From Croceibacterium_A sp039927815 (lineage in GTDB: Bacteria > Pseudomonadota > Alphaproteobacteria > Sphingomonadales > Sphingomonadaceae): a DNA stretch of 64,000 nt. A program made the translations under genes and the position numbers. Positions 34,701 to 44,218 of the stretch are shown here, piece after piece. Location of the stretch: positions 1 through 64,000 of the forward strand of contig JBDSUJ010000090.1 of the NCBI GenBank assembly GCA_039927815.1, written 5' to 3'. Under the pieces are notes generated by a model, which was not told the DNA's origin, ran no database searches, and worked only from the letters and a program-made list of their open reading frames with translations. Every line of letters begins with the position of its first letter. Position 1 is the first letter of the stretch.

Positions 34701-35941
34701 AGATCTTTCGCCACGCGCAGACCGGTGAACTGCCACCGCTGATGAGGATAGAAGAAATTGCGGTAAGTAGCGCGCGAATGGCCACGCGCGGTGGCGCAGC
34801 TGGCCCCGCGCAGAACCACTTGCCCGGACATGAACTTGCCGTTGTATTCGCCCACCGCGCCTGCCGCCGGCTTGAACCGCGGATAAGGCAGGTAGGCCGA
34901 GCGGGTGAACTGCCAGCAATCGCCGAACAGGTCGGTCCCGCCCTGTGGCAAGGGAACTTCGGCGCCGTCGAGCTGATTGCCGCCCGCGGCATCGTGGTCT
35001 TGCGCGATGGCTTCCCACTCGAATTCGCTCGGCAGCCGGGCACCGGCCCAGGTGGCAAAGGCATCGGCCTCGTAATAGGAAATGTGCGTCACCGGCTTGT
35101 CCGGCTCGCGCGCCAGCCAGCCGGCATGCGTAAAATGCTCGTGGTCGCGCCAGTAGAGCGGTGCTGAAATGCCCTCTGCCTGGACCCAGGCCCACCCGTC
35201 CGACAGCCACAGCGACGCGGTGCGATAGCCGCCGTCGGAAATGAACTCGCTCCATGCGCGGTTGGTCACCAGCCGCGCCGCCACCGCGAACGGTTCGAGC
35301 AAAACGCGGTGGGACGGCCCTTCGTTGTCGAACGCGAAACCTTCGCCCGTGTAACCGGTCAGCTCGATCCCGCCGGGATGTTCGTGCCACGCCGGTTCAC
35401 GGGGATCGTGCACCCCGCTGGGGGGGCGATCGGGCGAACCGAACATGGCCGGCCCCAACGGATTGTGGAACAGCGCGTGCTTGATATCGGTCAGCAGCAG
35501 TTCCTGGTGCTGCTGCTCATGCGCGATGCCGAGCTCGATCAGCGCCGCGTGGCGCGGGTCGGCGAGCAGCGGCGCCATGGCGGCATCGACGTGCTCGCGC
35601 CACGCCAGGAGCTCGCCCACTGCCGGGCGCGACAACATGCCCCGGCTGGCGCGCGCGATCCGCTCGCCCTCGCCTTCGTAGTAGGACTTGAACAGGAACG
35701 GCCAGGTCTCGTTATACAACCGGTAGCCGGGGACGTGATCGCGGAGCAGGAAGGTTTCGAAGAACCACGTCGGGTGCGCCAGATGCCATTTCGCCGGCGA
35801 GGCATCGGGCATCGACTGAAGCGTCGCGTCGGCTTCGGACAGCGGCGCGACCAGCGCCGTGCTGTGCCTCCGGGCAGCGCGAAACCGTTCGGTCAGGCTG
35901 AGCGGCTCGGCAATGTTCGGCTGGCGGTTGAGTTGAGGCAA
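34697..35941 (-). CDS. egtB: Ergothioneine biosynthesis sulfoxide synthase EgtB
   Basis: A 414-residue iron enzyme that joins hercynine to a thiol donor (gamma-glutamylcysteine or cysteine) with oxygen. Residues of about 12-150 form a DinB-like domain with the iron ligands in KWHLAHPTWF (His53 or His56) and AHEQQHQ (His141, His145). Residues of about 185-414 form the FGE-sulfatase-like domain (VTNRAWSEFISDGGY, VTHISYYEADAFATWAG, LPSEFEWEAIAQ, LFGDCWQFTRSAYLPYP, VLRGASCAT). The order egtB-egtD matches known clusters. No EgtC or C-S lyase EgtE is seen here, so the final step may use a distant gene. Confidence 0.95.
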   Translation of the reverse strand: MPQLNRQPNIAEPLSLTERFRAARRHSTALVAPLSEADATLQSMPDASPAKWHLAHPTWFFETFLLRDHVPGYRLYNETWPFLFKSYYEGEGERIARASRGMLSRPAVGELLAWREHVDAAMAPLLADPRHAALIELGIAHEQQHQELLLTDIKHALFHNPLGPAMFGSPDRPPSGVHDPREPAWHEHPGGIELTGYTGEGFAFDNEGPSHRVLLEPFAVAARLVTNRAWSEFISDGGYRTASLWLSDGWAWVQAEGISAPLYWRDHEHFTHAGWLAREPDKPVTHISYYEADAFATWAGARLPSEFEWEAIAQDHDAAGGNQLDGAEVPLPQGGTDLFGDCWQFTRSAYLPYPRFKPAAGAVGEYNGKFMSGQVVLRGASCATARGHSRATYRNFFYPHQRWQFTGLRVAKDL

Positions 35942-36023
35942 GCGGTCTTCCCCGGGGACAGGCCGCCGCTAGATGGGGCTGGCATGCGACAAAGAAAAGG
36001 CGGCGGGCGGGAGTTTGTTCCGC

Positions 36024-37838
36024 TCAGGCGGCACGGCGCAATTGGTTGCGGCCGCCTTCCTTGGCTTCATACAGAGCACCGTCGGCGCGGGCGAGCAAAC
36101 CGGCGGCGTCATCTCCGACGCGCAATTGCGCCAGGCCGAGGCTGATCGTGGCGCGGGGCAGCCCATCGTCGCCTCGGCTGTCCGCGACCGCCAGCCGCAA
36201 CCGCTCGGCCAATGAACGCGCCCGCGTAGGGGTCATCCCCGGCAACAGGCACACGAATTCCTCGCCGCCGATCCGGCCGACCAGATCGTCGCCCCGCGTC
36301 ACGCTGCGGGCGAGGCGCGCGATCTTGCGGATAACGTCGTCTCCGGTGGCGTGGCCGAAGCAGTCGTTAATCCGCTTGAAGTGATCGATGTCGAACATCA
36401 CCAACGTCAGCGGCTCGTCCAGGCCGCGGGTCGCCGCGATCAGCCGTTCCAGCCAGTCGAACGTGGCGCGGCGGTTGGCGAGGCCAGTCAACGGGTCGGT
36501 ATTAGCCAGGATCTGCAATTCGGCGGCCTGGGAGATCGCTTGCTCGCGTGCGGCGCGCAAGGCGTTCTCGCGGTCGATCTGTTCCGTCACGTCCATCGCC
36601 ACCGCGAACAACGCGACCCGCTCGCCGGCATCATCGAATTCGTTGGTTACATTCATTTCGAGCATACGCGAGGCACCATGCGCGGGGTTGACCCGGTATT
36701 TGATCCTGTATGGATTGCGGTCATCGCGGTGGGCGGCAAAATGGGCAAACAATTCTTCGCCCCCGTCGGGCAGCAGAGCGCGGACGTTGCCGGGATCGGG
36801 CGCCATATCCGGCGGCAGTCCGTGGAGCTGGAGCATCAGCGGCGACCAGTCTTGCGCGCCTGTCCGCACGTCGTAACGCCAGCGGCCAATTCCGGCGAGG
36901 GACTTGGCGAGATTGAGGATCGTCACGCTGTCGCGCAGTTGACGGTTCTGCTCGCGCAACATCGCCTGCAATTGCTCGCGCGACAACAGCACTGCGGCGA
37001 TCGGCAGCGCGCTCGCGAGTAGGAGCACCATCTGGAGCTGCAGCGCGAGGCCAGCTGAAAACGGATCCACCTCCCACCCCACGACCGGCGTTCCCGTCCG
37101 CAGACTGACCAGGGTACCGGCGGCACAAAACGTCAGCACGGCGCAAGCGCCCCCCATCTGCCCAAAACGGATCACCACAAAGATCGTCGCTGCCAGCAGC
37201 AACGGCATCAGGCCCGCAACCGGCGCGGCCAGCACGGCAACTCCGAGCACCATGAGGGCCGTGATGGTCAACGCGAAGTAAGGTTTCGGCTCGTAAGCAA
37301 AAATCCGCACCCGCTGGTCGCCGAAGCCAAAGTGCTGGCGCAGCTTCAACAGCGCCGGAGTACCGGCCAGCACACCCAGAACGGTCCCGAGAAACCGCCA
37401 TGCGAGTTCGGACTGGTTCGCCGCCGGATGAAACGGGAACGCCACTAGCGCCCCGGCGGCACCTCCAAGCATGGCACCCCCGAACAGCCCGACCACCTGT
37501 GCGACGCCGCGCGGACTGGACTTGCGCCGCCCCAACACCTTGATGCCGACGATACCGCAGACGATGGCCTCGACCTGGTTGCCGAGAGTGTAGCCCAGCG
37601 CAAACACCGGATCCCCCAGCTGGCTCCACAAGGTCAGGAACTGGCATACCGCGAGGACCCCGAGCAGCCGGGGCCAGCGCTTTACCGGCGTAGCGAACAG
37701 CGCGGCCACCGCGACCGCGCTTGGCAGCCACAAAACCATAGTGGCACCCGCCGCAAAAAGACGCACCGAGGCCATCGCCACCGCGCTCCAGATGAGCCCG
37801 GTTAGCAATGGACCCTGCCATCGTTTGCTGCGTGTCAC
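36024..37838 (-). CDS. MASE1-PAS-GGDEF diguanylate cyclase
   Basis: A 604-residue membrane protein. Eight or so helices cover residues 8-300 (MASE1 sensor type, WLPSAVAVAALFATPVKRW). A PAS domain spans about 310-420 (SLAGIGRWRYDVRTGAQDWSP, DVTEQIDREN). The GGDEF domain covers about 440-600 with NTDPLTGLANRRA, FDIDHFKRINDCFGHATGDD and GGEEF at 524-528. An intact RxxD inhibitory site (RGDD) lies five residues before GGEEF, so it should make c-di-GMP and be feedback inhibited. Start GTG 37838. It is the only intact c-di-GMP synthase in the window. Confidence 0.93.
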   Translation of the reverse strand: MTRSKRWQGPLLTGLIWSAVAMASVRLFAAGATMVLWLPSAVAVAALFATPVKRWPRLLGVLAVCQFLTLWSQLGDPVFALGYTLGNQVEAIVCGIVGIKVLGRRKSSPRGVAQVVGLFGGAMLGGAAGALVAFPFHPAANQSELAWRFLGTVLGVLAGTPALLKLRQHFGFGDQRVRIFAYEPKPYFALTITALMVLGVAVLAAPVAGLMPLLLAATIFVVIRFGQMGGACAVLTFCAAGTLVSLRTGTPVVGWEVDPFSAGLALQLQMVLLLASALPIAAVLLSREQLQAMLREQNRQLRDSVTILNLAKSLAGIGRWRYDVRTGAQDWSPLMLQLHGLPPDMAPDPGNVRALLPDGGEELFAHFAAHRDDRNPYRIKYRVNPAHGASRMLEMNVTNEFDDAGERVALFAVAMDVTEQIDRENALRAAREQAISQAAELQILANTDPLTGLANRRATFDWLERLIAATRGLDEPLTLVMFDIDHFKRINDCFGHATGDDVIRKIARLARSVTRGDDLVGRIGGEEFVCLLPGMTPTRARSLAERLRLAVADSRGDDGLPRATISLGLAQLRVGDDAAGLLARADGALYEAKEGGRNQLRRAA

Positions 37839-37928
37839 CGCTGTCCCCCGATCCTTCGGGGTCCGCTGTGGGCCGGTTATGGCTAAGCGCCGGCTAAGTC
37901 ACCACTACGCAAAAACCGCAAGTCGGCT

Positions 37929-39302
37929 TTACGCCACTCGCCGGTGGCGCTCGGTTCGTTCGAGGTTGAGCATCTCCGCCACCAGGAACGCCAGCTCGAG
38001 CGATTGCGCGGCATTGAGCCGCGGGTCGCAATGCGTGTGATAGCGGTCGGCAAGGCCCGCATCGGTAATCGCCACCGCGCCGCCGGTGCACTCGGTTACG
38101 TCCTGACCGGTCATTTCAATGTGGATACCGCCGGCGTGCGTGCCTTCCGCCCGATGGACGGCAAAGAAGCCGCGCACTTCGGCCAGGATGCGATCGAACG
38201 GCCGGGTCTTGTACCCACTGGCCGCCTTGATCACGTTGCCGTGCATAGGGTCGCAGCTCCACACCACCGGGCGACCTTCGCGCTCGATCGCGCGGATCAG
38301 GCGCGGCAGTCCGGCCTCGACCTTGTCATGGCCAAACCGTGCGATCAGCGTGATCCGCCCCGGATCGCGCGCCGGGTCGAGTGTGTCGAGCAGTTTGAGC
38401 AGCGTATCGGGCTCGAGGCTCGGACCGCACTTCACCCCCAGCGGATTGCCCACTCCCCGCAGGAATTCGATGTGCGCGCTGCCTTCGAACCGGGTGCGGT
38501 CGCCCACCCACAGCATATGCGCGCTGGTATCGTACCAGTGCCCGGTCAGCGAATCCTCTCGCGCCATCGCCTGTTCGTACGGCAGCAGCAGCGCTTCGTG
38601 GCTGGTGTAGAAGCTGGTCGACTTGAGCTGCGGGACGGTTTCCGGATCGATCCCGCACGCCTCCATGAAGTCGAGCGCTTCGCCGATGCGGTCGGCAACG
38701 TCGGTGAACTTGTCCGCCCACGGGCTGCGGCCCATGAAATCGAGCGTCCAGCGGTGGACCTGGCGCAAGTTGGCATAGCCGCCTCCGGCAAACGCGCGCA
38801 GCAGGTTGAGCGTGGCCGCCGCCTGGCTGTAGGCGCGGACCATCCGTTCGGGATCGTTGCGCCGTGCCTCGGGCGTGAATTCGATTCCATTGACGTTGTC
38901 ACCCAGATAGCTTGGCAGCTCGACGCCATCGATCGTCTCGGTCGGCGCGCTGCGTGGTTTGGCGAACTGGCCGGCCATGCGCCCCACTTTGAGCACCGGC
39001 AGCTTGCTGGCGAAAGTCATCACCGCCGCCATCTGGAGCAGCACGCGAAAGGTATCGCGGATATTGTTGGGATGGAATTCGGCGAAGCTTTCGGCACAAT
39101 CGCCGCCTTGCAGCAGAAATCCGCGGCCCGCCGCGACTTCCGCCAGAGACGCCTTCAGTTCGCGTGCTTCCCCGGCGAACACCAGCGGCGGATAGTTCGC
39201 CAGCGTGCGCTCGACCCGCGCCAGGTCGGCGGTATCGTTGTAAACCGGCAAATGCCGGGCCTCGTGCCGCTGCCAGCTGCCAGGAGACCATTCGAGTCCC
39301 AC
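37929..39302 (-). CDS. aroG: 3-deoxy-7-phosphoheptulonate synthase, class II
   Basis: A 457-residue plant/actinobacterial-type DAHP synthase, the first step of aromatic amino acid synthesis from PEP and erythrose 4-phosphate. Family marks are FLLQGGDCAESFAEF, KVGRMAGQFAKPRSAPTE, GGGYANLRQVHRWTLDFM, FYTSHEALLLPYEQAM, VGNPLGVKCGP and VVWSCDPMHGN, with metal ligands Cys in GGDCAE, His in DPMHGN and Glu in HIEMTGQ. Full length for class II. It starts with GTG. The gene is transcribed alone, with gaps of 70-90 bases on both sides. The class II type is normal in sphingomonads. Confidence 0.95.
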   Translation of the reverse strand: MGLEWSPGSWQRHEARHLPVYNDTADLARVERTLANYPPLVFAGEARELKASLAEVAAGRGFLLQGGDCAESFAEFHPNNIRDTFRVLLQMAAVMTFASKLPVLKVGRMAGQFAKPRSAPTETIDGVELPSYLGDNVNGIEFTPEARRNDPERMVRAYSQAAATLNLLRAFAGGGYANLRQVHRWTLDFMGRSPWADKFTDVADRIGEALDFMEACGIDPETVPQLKSTSFYTSHEALLLPYEQAMAREDSLTGHWYDTSAHMLWVGDRTRFEGSAHIEFLRGVGNPLGVKCGPSLEPDTLLKLLDTLDPARDPGRITLIARFGHDKVEAGLPRLIRAIEREGRPVVWSCDPMHGNVIKAASGYKTRPFDRILAEVRGFFAVHRAEGTHAGGIHIEMTGQDVTECTGGAVAITDAGLADRYHTHCDPRLNAAQSLELAFLVAEMLNLERTERHRRVA

Positions 39303-39373
39303 GCGATTTCCACCCTTGTCCGAAAGGCGGCGCCTCTACGCCTGCGCCGCCGTGCTTGCAAAGGTTACATCGG

Positions 39374-42313
39374 TTATCGCCTGGCTGCGGTCGCCGCCCG
39401 TGCCGCAGGGGCTTTGTCCGACACGATCGCGACGCGGTACCCCTCGTGCTGGCCGAGATAGCGCGCCGCCAGCGCCTGCATTTCCGCGCGCGTCGTCTCA
39501 GTGTAGTCTTTGACGAGCGACGGCAGGTACGCGATCCGGTTCGGATCGTAAGCCGCGCCCTGCAGTTGGTTGATCCAGAATGTGTGCGCCGGCAGCATAC
39601 GATTGAGCAACTGTAGCATGGGTTCGGTTACCCGCGCGAGTTCGTCAGCGGTCGGGCCGTTTTTCACCAGATCGTCGGCTATCTTGTCGGCTTCGGCAAA
39701 GAACGCCGGCACCTGGCTCGGTGGCAGTTGCGCCAAGGCGATAATCTTGCCCCCGCTGCCGACGTCGAGCGGCCATTGCGACGCCACTGTAGGTGAGTAG
39801 CTGGCCCCCGACCGCTCACGCAACGCATCGATTAGGCGATTGGAAACGATCTGCGCCAGAAGTTCCAGCTTGCGGCTCTGCGGCAGCCCAGCCGATCCGC
39901 CACCGGTCGGCCACGCGATCAGCGCCGCCGCCTGGTCCGCGTCGCCGTGGTGCGTAACGACCAGCGGTCGCGCGTTGGCCATGGGAAAACGCACGCCCTT
40001 GGCCAGCACATCGGCCGGGACCGGCTGGCGCGGCGGGAGCGCGCCAAAGGTCTTCGACAAGGCCTGGACGACCGTGTCCCGGTTGAAATCGCCGAACACT
40101 TCAACCTCAATCGGCCCCTGCGCGAGCAGGCGTGACCACACTTGCTTGAATTTCTCGGGCGTTGCCGCTTTCAGGTGCGCCGGATCGGGGGCCGCATAGC
40201 GGGGGTCGTGGTCGCTCAGCCAGAAGTCGAGATCGCGGTTGATCAACCCGGTGGGATTGCCGGAATAGGCCTCGTAGCCCAGGATGCCACTGGCCTTGGC
40301 GCGTTCGAACGGTGCCACGTCCCAGCGGGGCTGCGCCAGCTTGGCGGCGAACAGGTAGAGCTGATCCGCCACGTCGACATCGCGCGTCAGGCCCTCGAAC
40401 ACGAACGTCCCGTCCTCAACATTGAAACTCAAGCCGATCTTGCGGCCCGACAGGATGCGATCGAGCGCGTCCTGTCCGAGCGGTCCTATCCCCGATGCCA
40501 TCAGCGCCGCTTCCCCAAGCGGCGCATAAACCGCTTCGTCGGGCGCGATGGCGCGCAGGCCGGCCCCGAAGCGCACCCGCACGGTCACCCGCCCGGGCTC
40601 ATTCTCGCTCCGCCGCAGCAACGCCCGCACGCCGTTCGCGAACGTAACGCCCTCGACGTCGAGATCGTTGAAAATTCCCAGCGGCCCGCTGGCAGTCGGC
40701 GCCTGCGCAGGGCCGATCGGCGGCAGCGACGCGAAATCGACCGGCTTGCCACTGTTTCGCCCAGCCCCGCTGGCTAACACTGGCGCGAGCATCGCTGTTC
40801 TGAGCGCGGCCGGATCGGCTTCCGCCACGACGGGCGTCAACACCAGCGCGCGGATCACGTCGCCTTGGAACAGCGCCTTGGTGTGGGCGTGCACCTGCGC
40901 GGGCGTGAACCGGTCACGCATCGCGCGAAACACCTGCAGGAAGGTCTCGGGCGACGCGACCGATTCACGAATATCGACCGCGCCCACGATTTCATCCGCC
41001 AGCGCCGCGCCCGCTTGAATCCGGCTTTGCTCCACCTGGTTGGCGAACGTAACATCGAAATTGGCCAGTTCCTGGTCGATCTCGGCCTGCGTCGGCGGCG
41101 TGGCGGCCGCATCGGCGATGACCGCGCGCACTTCGGCGAGCGGCGTTTTCCAGTCGGCGGTCAAGGGCGCGAACGAGATATAGGTCAGGTCGGCCGAACG
41201 GCTGGTCTTGTCGCGGTCGATTGCCGCGTAGAGGTAGCTTCCACCGGAACGAGCGCGCGTCTCCAGACGCCGGTTGACGACCGCCTCGGCAATCGCGTCG
41301 ATCAGCAAGCCCCGGTTGTACTCGAGGTTGTCGACCACCCCGTGCCACGGGCGCACATAGGCGAACGTGACACCGCGCGGCTGGCCGGGCTCGACCAGCA
41401 CGCGGTTCTCGCCCACGGGATTGTCGGAGGGGGTGCCGGCGGGTGCCTTGGGCACGCCGAAATTCGGCTCGGCCGGTTTGGGTCCAATCGCCTGCCAGTC
41501 GCCAAAGTACTTCTCGACCAGCCCGGCCAAAACTTGCGGGTCGGCATCGCCGACAACGACCACCACGGTTGTGTCCGGGCGGTACCAGTGGCGGTGGAAG
41601 GCCTGGACCGCAGCCGGAGTGGCGGCGCGCAAGGTGGCGAAATCGCCGATCGGCGGCCGCGTGGCGAGCGGCTGGCCGGTGAAGAACAGTTCGCGCTGCG
41701 CATCGGCGACCCGCTTGTCCGCGCCCGCTCGCTCACGCCCTTCGGCCAGCACGATCGGCAAATCGGCCGCGAGATCGGCGGAGCTCAGGGTCGGTTCGCG
41801 GACCATGCCTGAAAACAGCTTGATGCTGTCTTCGAGCTGCGGTTTCGCGTTGGGCAGGTCGAGCTGGTAGACCGTCTCCGTCGGGCTGGTGATGGCGTTG
41901 GTATCGGCCCCGAAGCGTGCTCCGAGCCGCTGGAAGTGCGGGATCGCCTCGCCGTTGCCGAGATATTTGGATTCGCGGAATGTCAGATGCTCGATCAGGT
42001 GGGCGAAACCGCGCTCGGAATCGGTTTCGTTGAGCGAGCCGGCATCGATCCGCACCCGCAGCGACACCTGCCCCGGGGGCACCCCATTGTTGCGGACCGC
42101 GTACCGCAAGCCGTTGGGCAGCGTGCCGAACACCCACAGCTTGTCGATCGGGATATCCGTCCCGCGGTAAATCCACGGATCGTTGGTCTCGGCGTAGCGC
42201 GGCGCCGGAATGGCGGCTGGCGGGGCAGTGATCGCCTGGCCTGCGGCCGGAATCGGCGACAGGAACAACGAGCTGAGGGCGAAAATGCGCAGCATGCGCG
42301 AAGGCGGATTCAT
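39374..42313 (-). CDS. M16 family (insulinase-like) zinc protease, exported
   Basis: A 979-residue periplasmic protease with a signal peptide (LRIFALSSLFLSPIPAAGQA). The first M16 unit has the inverted zinc motif HLIEH (His105, Glu108, His109) with the distal glutamate helix VLAEGRERAGADKR. Three further M16-like repeats lack a zinc motif, as in pitrilysin-type proteins. The start at ATG 42313 gives the best signal peptide; a GTG three codons before is possible. It likely degrades small unfolded peptides or processes secreted substrates. It is divergent from nfu with 113 bases between. Confidence 0.93.
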   Translation of the reverse strand: MNPPSRMLRIFALSSLFLSPIPAAGQAITAPPAAIPAPRYAETNDPWIYRGTDIPIDKLWVFGTLPNGLRYAVRNNGVPPGQVSLRVRIDAGSLNETDSERGFAHLIEHLTFRESKYLGNGEAIPHFQRLGARFGADTNAITSPTETVYQLDLPNAKPQLEDSIKLFSGMVREPTLSSADLAADLPIVLAEGRERAGADKRVADAQRELFFTGQPLATRPPIGDFATLRAATPAAVQAFHRHWYRPDTTVVVVVGDADPQVLAGLVEKYFGDWQAIGPKPAEPNFGVPKAPAGTPSDNPVGENRVLVEPGQPRGVTFAYVRPWHGVVDNLEYNRGLLIDAIAEAVVNRRLETRARSGGSYLYAAIDRDKTSRSADLTYISFAPLTADWKTPLAEVRAVIADAAATPPTQAEIDQELANFDVTFANQVEQSRIQAGAALADEIVGAVDIRESVASPETFLQVFRAMRDRFTPAQVHAHTKALFQGDVIRALVLTPVVAEADPAALRTAMLAPVLASGAGRNSGKPVDFASLPPIGPAQAPTASGPLGIFNDLDVEGVTFANGVRALLRRSENEPGRVTVRVRFGAGLRAIAPDEAVYAPLGEAALMASGIGPLGQDALDRILSGRKIGLSFNVEDGTFVFEGLTRDVDVADQLYLFAAKLAQPRWDVAPFERAKASGILGYEAYSGNPTGLINRDLDFWLSDHDPRYAAPDPAHLKAATPEKFKQVWSRLLAQGPIEVEVFGDFNRDTVVQALSKTFGALPPRQPVPADVLAKGVRFPMANARPLVVTHHGDADQAAALIAWPTGGGSAGLPQSRKLELLAQIVSNRLIDALRERSGASYSPTVASQWPLDVGSGGKIIALAQLPPSQVPAFFAEADKIADDLVKNGPTADELARVTEPMLQLLNRMLPAHTFWINQLQGAAYDPNRIAYLPSLVKDYTETTRAEMQALAARYLGQHEGYRVAIVSDKAPAARAATAARR

Positions 42314-42426
42314 CGGGCGCACTACGCTTGCCTTGGATGAAGGCTTGGTGAATGTCCACGCCCGCGCCAGCTTTCGATTGGTTTCGCGCGCTTGCGGCCA
42401 GTGCCCGGCGCTCCTACATCTCCACT

Positions 42427-43002
42427 ATGTTCATCGAGACAGAAACCACGCCCAACCCGGCGACGCTCAAATTCCTCCCCGGCCGGCAGGTGATGCCCGC
42501 GGGCACGCGCGATTTCGCCTCGCCGGAAGAGGCCGACGCATCGCCGCTGGCGCAGGCGCTGTTCGACACCGGTGAGGTGACCGGCGTGTTTTTCGGGCGC
42601 GAATTCGTGTCCGTTACCGCCGCGCCGGGCGTGGACTGGTCGCAGCTCAAGCCGCAAGTGGTCTCGGTGTTGCTCGACCATTTCGTCAGCGAGGCGCCGC
42701 TGTTCGTGGCCGTCGGTGCGGCCGGCTTTTCGGTCCCCCCCGAAGACGAGACGATGGACGATGATCCGGCCGACGCGGAAGTTGTCGAGCAGATCAAGGA
42801 GCTGCTTGAGACGCGGGTGCGCCCCGCCGTGGCGAGCGACGGCGGCGACATCCGCTACCGGGGCTTCCGCGACGGAGTGGTTTACCTGACGATGCAAGGC
42901 GCCTGTTCGGGCTGTCCCAGCTCGAGCGCGACGCTCAAGCAGGGGATCGAAGGGCTGCTCAAGCACTACGTTCCCGAGGTCCACGAAGTCCGCGCCGCGT
43001 GA
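42427..43002 (+). CDS. nfu: NfuA-like Fe-S scaffold/carrier (NifU C-terminal domain)
   Basis: A 191-residue protein. The N-terminal Nfu_N domain (about 1-90) begins MFIETETTPNPATLKFLPG. The C-terminal NifU domain (about 115-190) has RPAVASDGGDIRYRGF and the cluster-binding GACSGCPSSSATLKQG (Cys160 and Cys163). It takes [4Fe-4S] clusters from the assembly machinery to target enzymes such as MiaB or leucine-pathway proteins. No strong ribosome site is visible at ATG 42427. Its stop overlaps the next ATG (TGATG), so the nitroreductase is coupled. Confidence 0.93.
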   Translation: MFIETETTPNPATLKFLPGRQVMPAGTRDFASPEEADASPLAQALFDTGEVTGVFFGREFVSVTAAPGVDWSQLKPQVVSVLLDHFVSEAPLFVAVGAAGFSVPPEDETMDDDPADAEVVEQIKELLETRVRPAVASDGGDIRYRGFRDGVVYLTMQGACSGCPSSSATLKQGIEGLLKHYVPEVHEVRAA

Positions 43003-43595
43003 TGGCCACGCCTCTGCCGGATGCGGCGCTCGACCAGCTGTTCCGCACGGCTCGCAGCTACAACGCCTGGCTCGAACGTGACGTAAGTAACGAACAGATC
43101 CACGCGATCTACGCGCTGGTGAAGATGGGCGCGACAAGCGCCAACCAGCAGCCCGCGCGGCTGTTGTGGTGCAAGTCCGCCCAAGCCAAGGCCCGTCTGG
43201 CGAGGCACGCCAGCGAGAAGAACCGCCCCAAGATCGACGGCGCGCCGGTTTGTGTGATCATCGGCATGGACCTTGAGTTTCACGAGCAATTGCCGTGGTT
43301 ATTCCCGCATGCCGATGCCCGCAGCTGGTTTGCCGGCAGTGCCGCGCTGCGCGAAGCCAATGCGTTCCGCAATTCCTCGCTGCAGGGCGCTTACTTGATG
43401 CTCGCCGCGCGTGCGGTGGGTCTCGATTGCGGGCCAATGTCGGGGTTCGACAACGCGGCGGTAGATGCCGATTTCTTCGCCGACCAGCCGAACGTCCGTT
43501 CCAACTTCATCTGTTCGATTGGCTACGGCGACCCGGCCAGCATATTCGGCCGCAGTCCGCGACCCGAATTCGACCGCTTCAACCAGGTTATATAA
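43002..43595 (+). CDS. Nitroreductase-family FMN oxidoreductase (RutE/HadB-like)
   Basis: A 197-residue FMN enzyme: FRTARSYNAWLERDVSNEQ, MGATSANQQPARLLWCKS (flavin contact), FRNSSLQGAYLMLAARAVGLDCGPMSGFD and FICSIGYGDP near the end. The layout is that of the malonic-semialdehyde reductase RutE / HadB group, which reduces small aldehydes or nitro compounds with NADPH. The substrate cannot be set from sequence, and no rut genes are nearby. It overlaps nfu by one base and is followed 11 bases later by tsaB. Confidence 0.85.
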   Translation: MATPLPDAALDQLFRTARSYNAWLERDVSNEQIHAIYALVKMGATSANQQPARLLWCKSAQAKARLARHASEKNRPKIDGAPVCVIIGMDLEFHEQLPWLFPHADARSWFAGSAALREANAFRNSSLQGAYLMLAARAVGLDCGPMSGFDNAAVDADFFADQPNVRSNFICSIGYGDPASIFGRSPRPEFDRFNQVI

Positions 43596-43606
43596 AGCGC
43601 CCACGC

Positions 43607-44218
43607 GTGCGCACGTTGGTCATCGACAGCGCAACCGAAGCGTGCTCGGTCGCCCTGTTCGACGGATCGCAGCTTATCGCCGGAGCATACGAGATACTCG
43701 GGCGCGGCCATGCCGAGCGACTAGTGCCGATGATCGCCGAGCTGCCGGACAGAGGCCGCGCCCCGCGCATCGCGGTGTCGCTTGGCCCGGGCAGCTTTAC
43801 CGGCGTCCGCATCGGACTGGCCGCGGCGCGCGCGCTGGGGTTTGCGTGGTCCGCCGATGTGCTCGGTTATCCGACGCTGGCGCTGGTGGCCGCGATGGCG
43901 CGCCAGGAAGGGCCCGGCCCGGTGACCGTGTGCATGACCGGGGGCCATGGCGAGTGGTTCGTGCAAGGCTTCGACGCGAATGGCCTCCCCGAGCACCCCT
44001 GGGCGTCGCTCACCCCGGACGCCGCAGCGGCGGCACCTGCCCACTCGCTTTGCGCCGGCAGCCAGGCTGAGGCCCTGGTCGGAGCCCGCGGAGGCGCCGG
44101 CCGAGCGCTCCAGATGCTGCCCGATGCGCGCGAGTGGCTGCTCCTGCCACCCGCTCTGCTCACCGCCGCGCCGGCGCCCATCTATGGCCGGGCGCCCGAT
44201 GCCCGGCGGCCCGCATGA
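43607..44218 (+). CDS. tsaB: tRNA threonylcarbamoyladenosine biosynthesis protein TsaB
   Basis: A 203-residue ASKHA-fold protein needed with TsaD and TsaE to make t6A37 in tRNAs reading ANN codons. Marks are LVIDSATEACSVALFDG, RGHAERLVPMIAEL and the conserved SLGPGSFTGVRIGLAAARALGFA. The start is GTG 43607, since the upstream extension is a shadow of the nitroreductase. The tail IYGRAPDAR matches TsaB. It overlaps rimI by four bases (ATGA), the standard pair in alphaproteobacteria. Confidence 0.93.
   Translation: MRTLVIDSATEACSVALFDGSQLIAGAYEILGRGHAERLVPMIAELPDRGRAPRIAVSLGPGSFTGVRIGLAAARALGFAWSADVLGYPTLALVAAMARQEGPGPVTVCMTGGHGEWFVQGFDANGLPEHPWASLTPDAAAAAPAHSLCAGSQAEALVGARGGAGRALQMLPDAREWLLLPPALLTAAPAPIYGRAPDARRPA

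Noticed and set aside
34701..35390. Upstream extension of the egtD frame
   Set aside because: It overlaps egtB in another frame and has shadow composition; the GTG at 34700 with the GTGA overlap explains the start.
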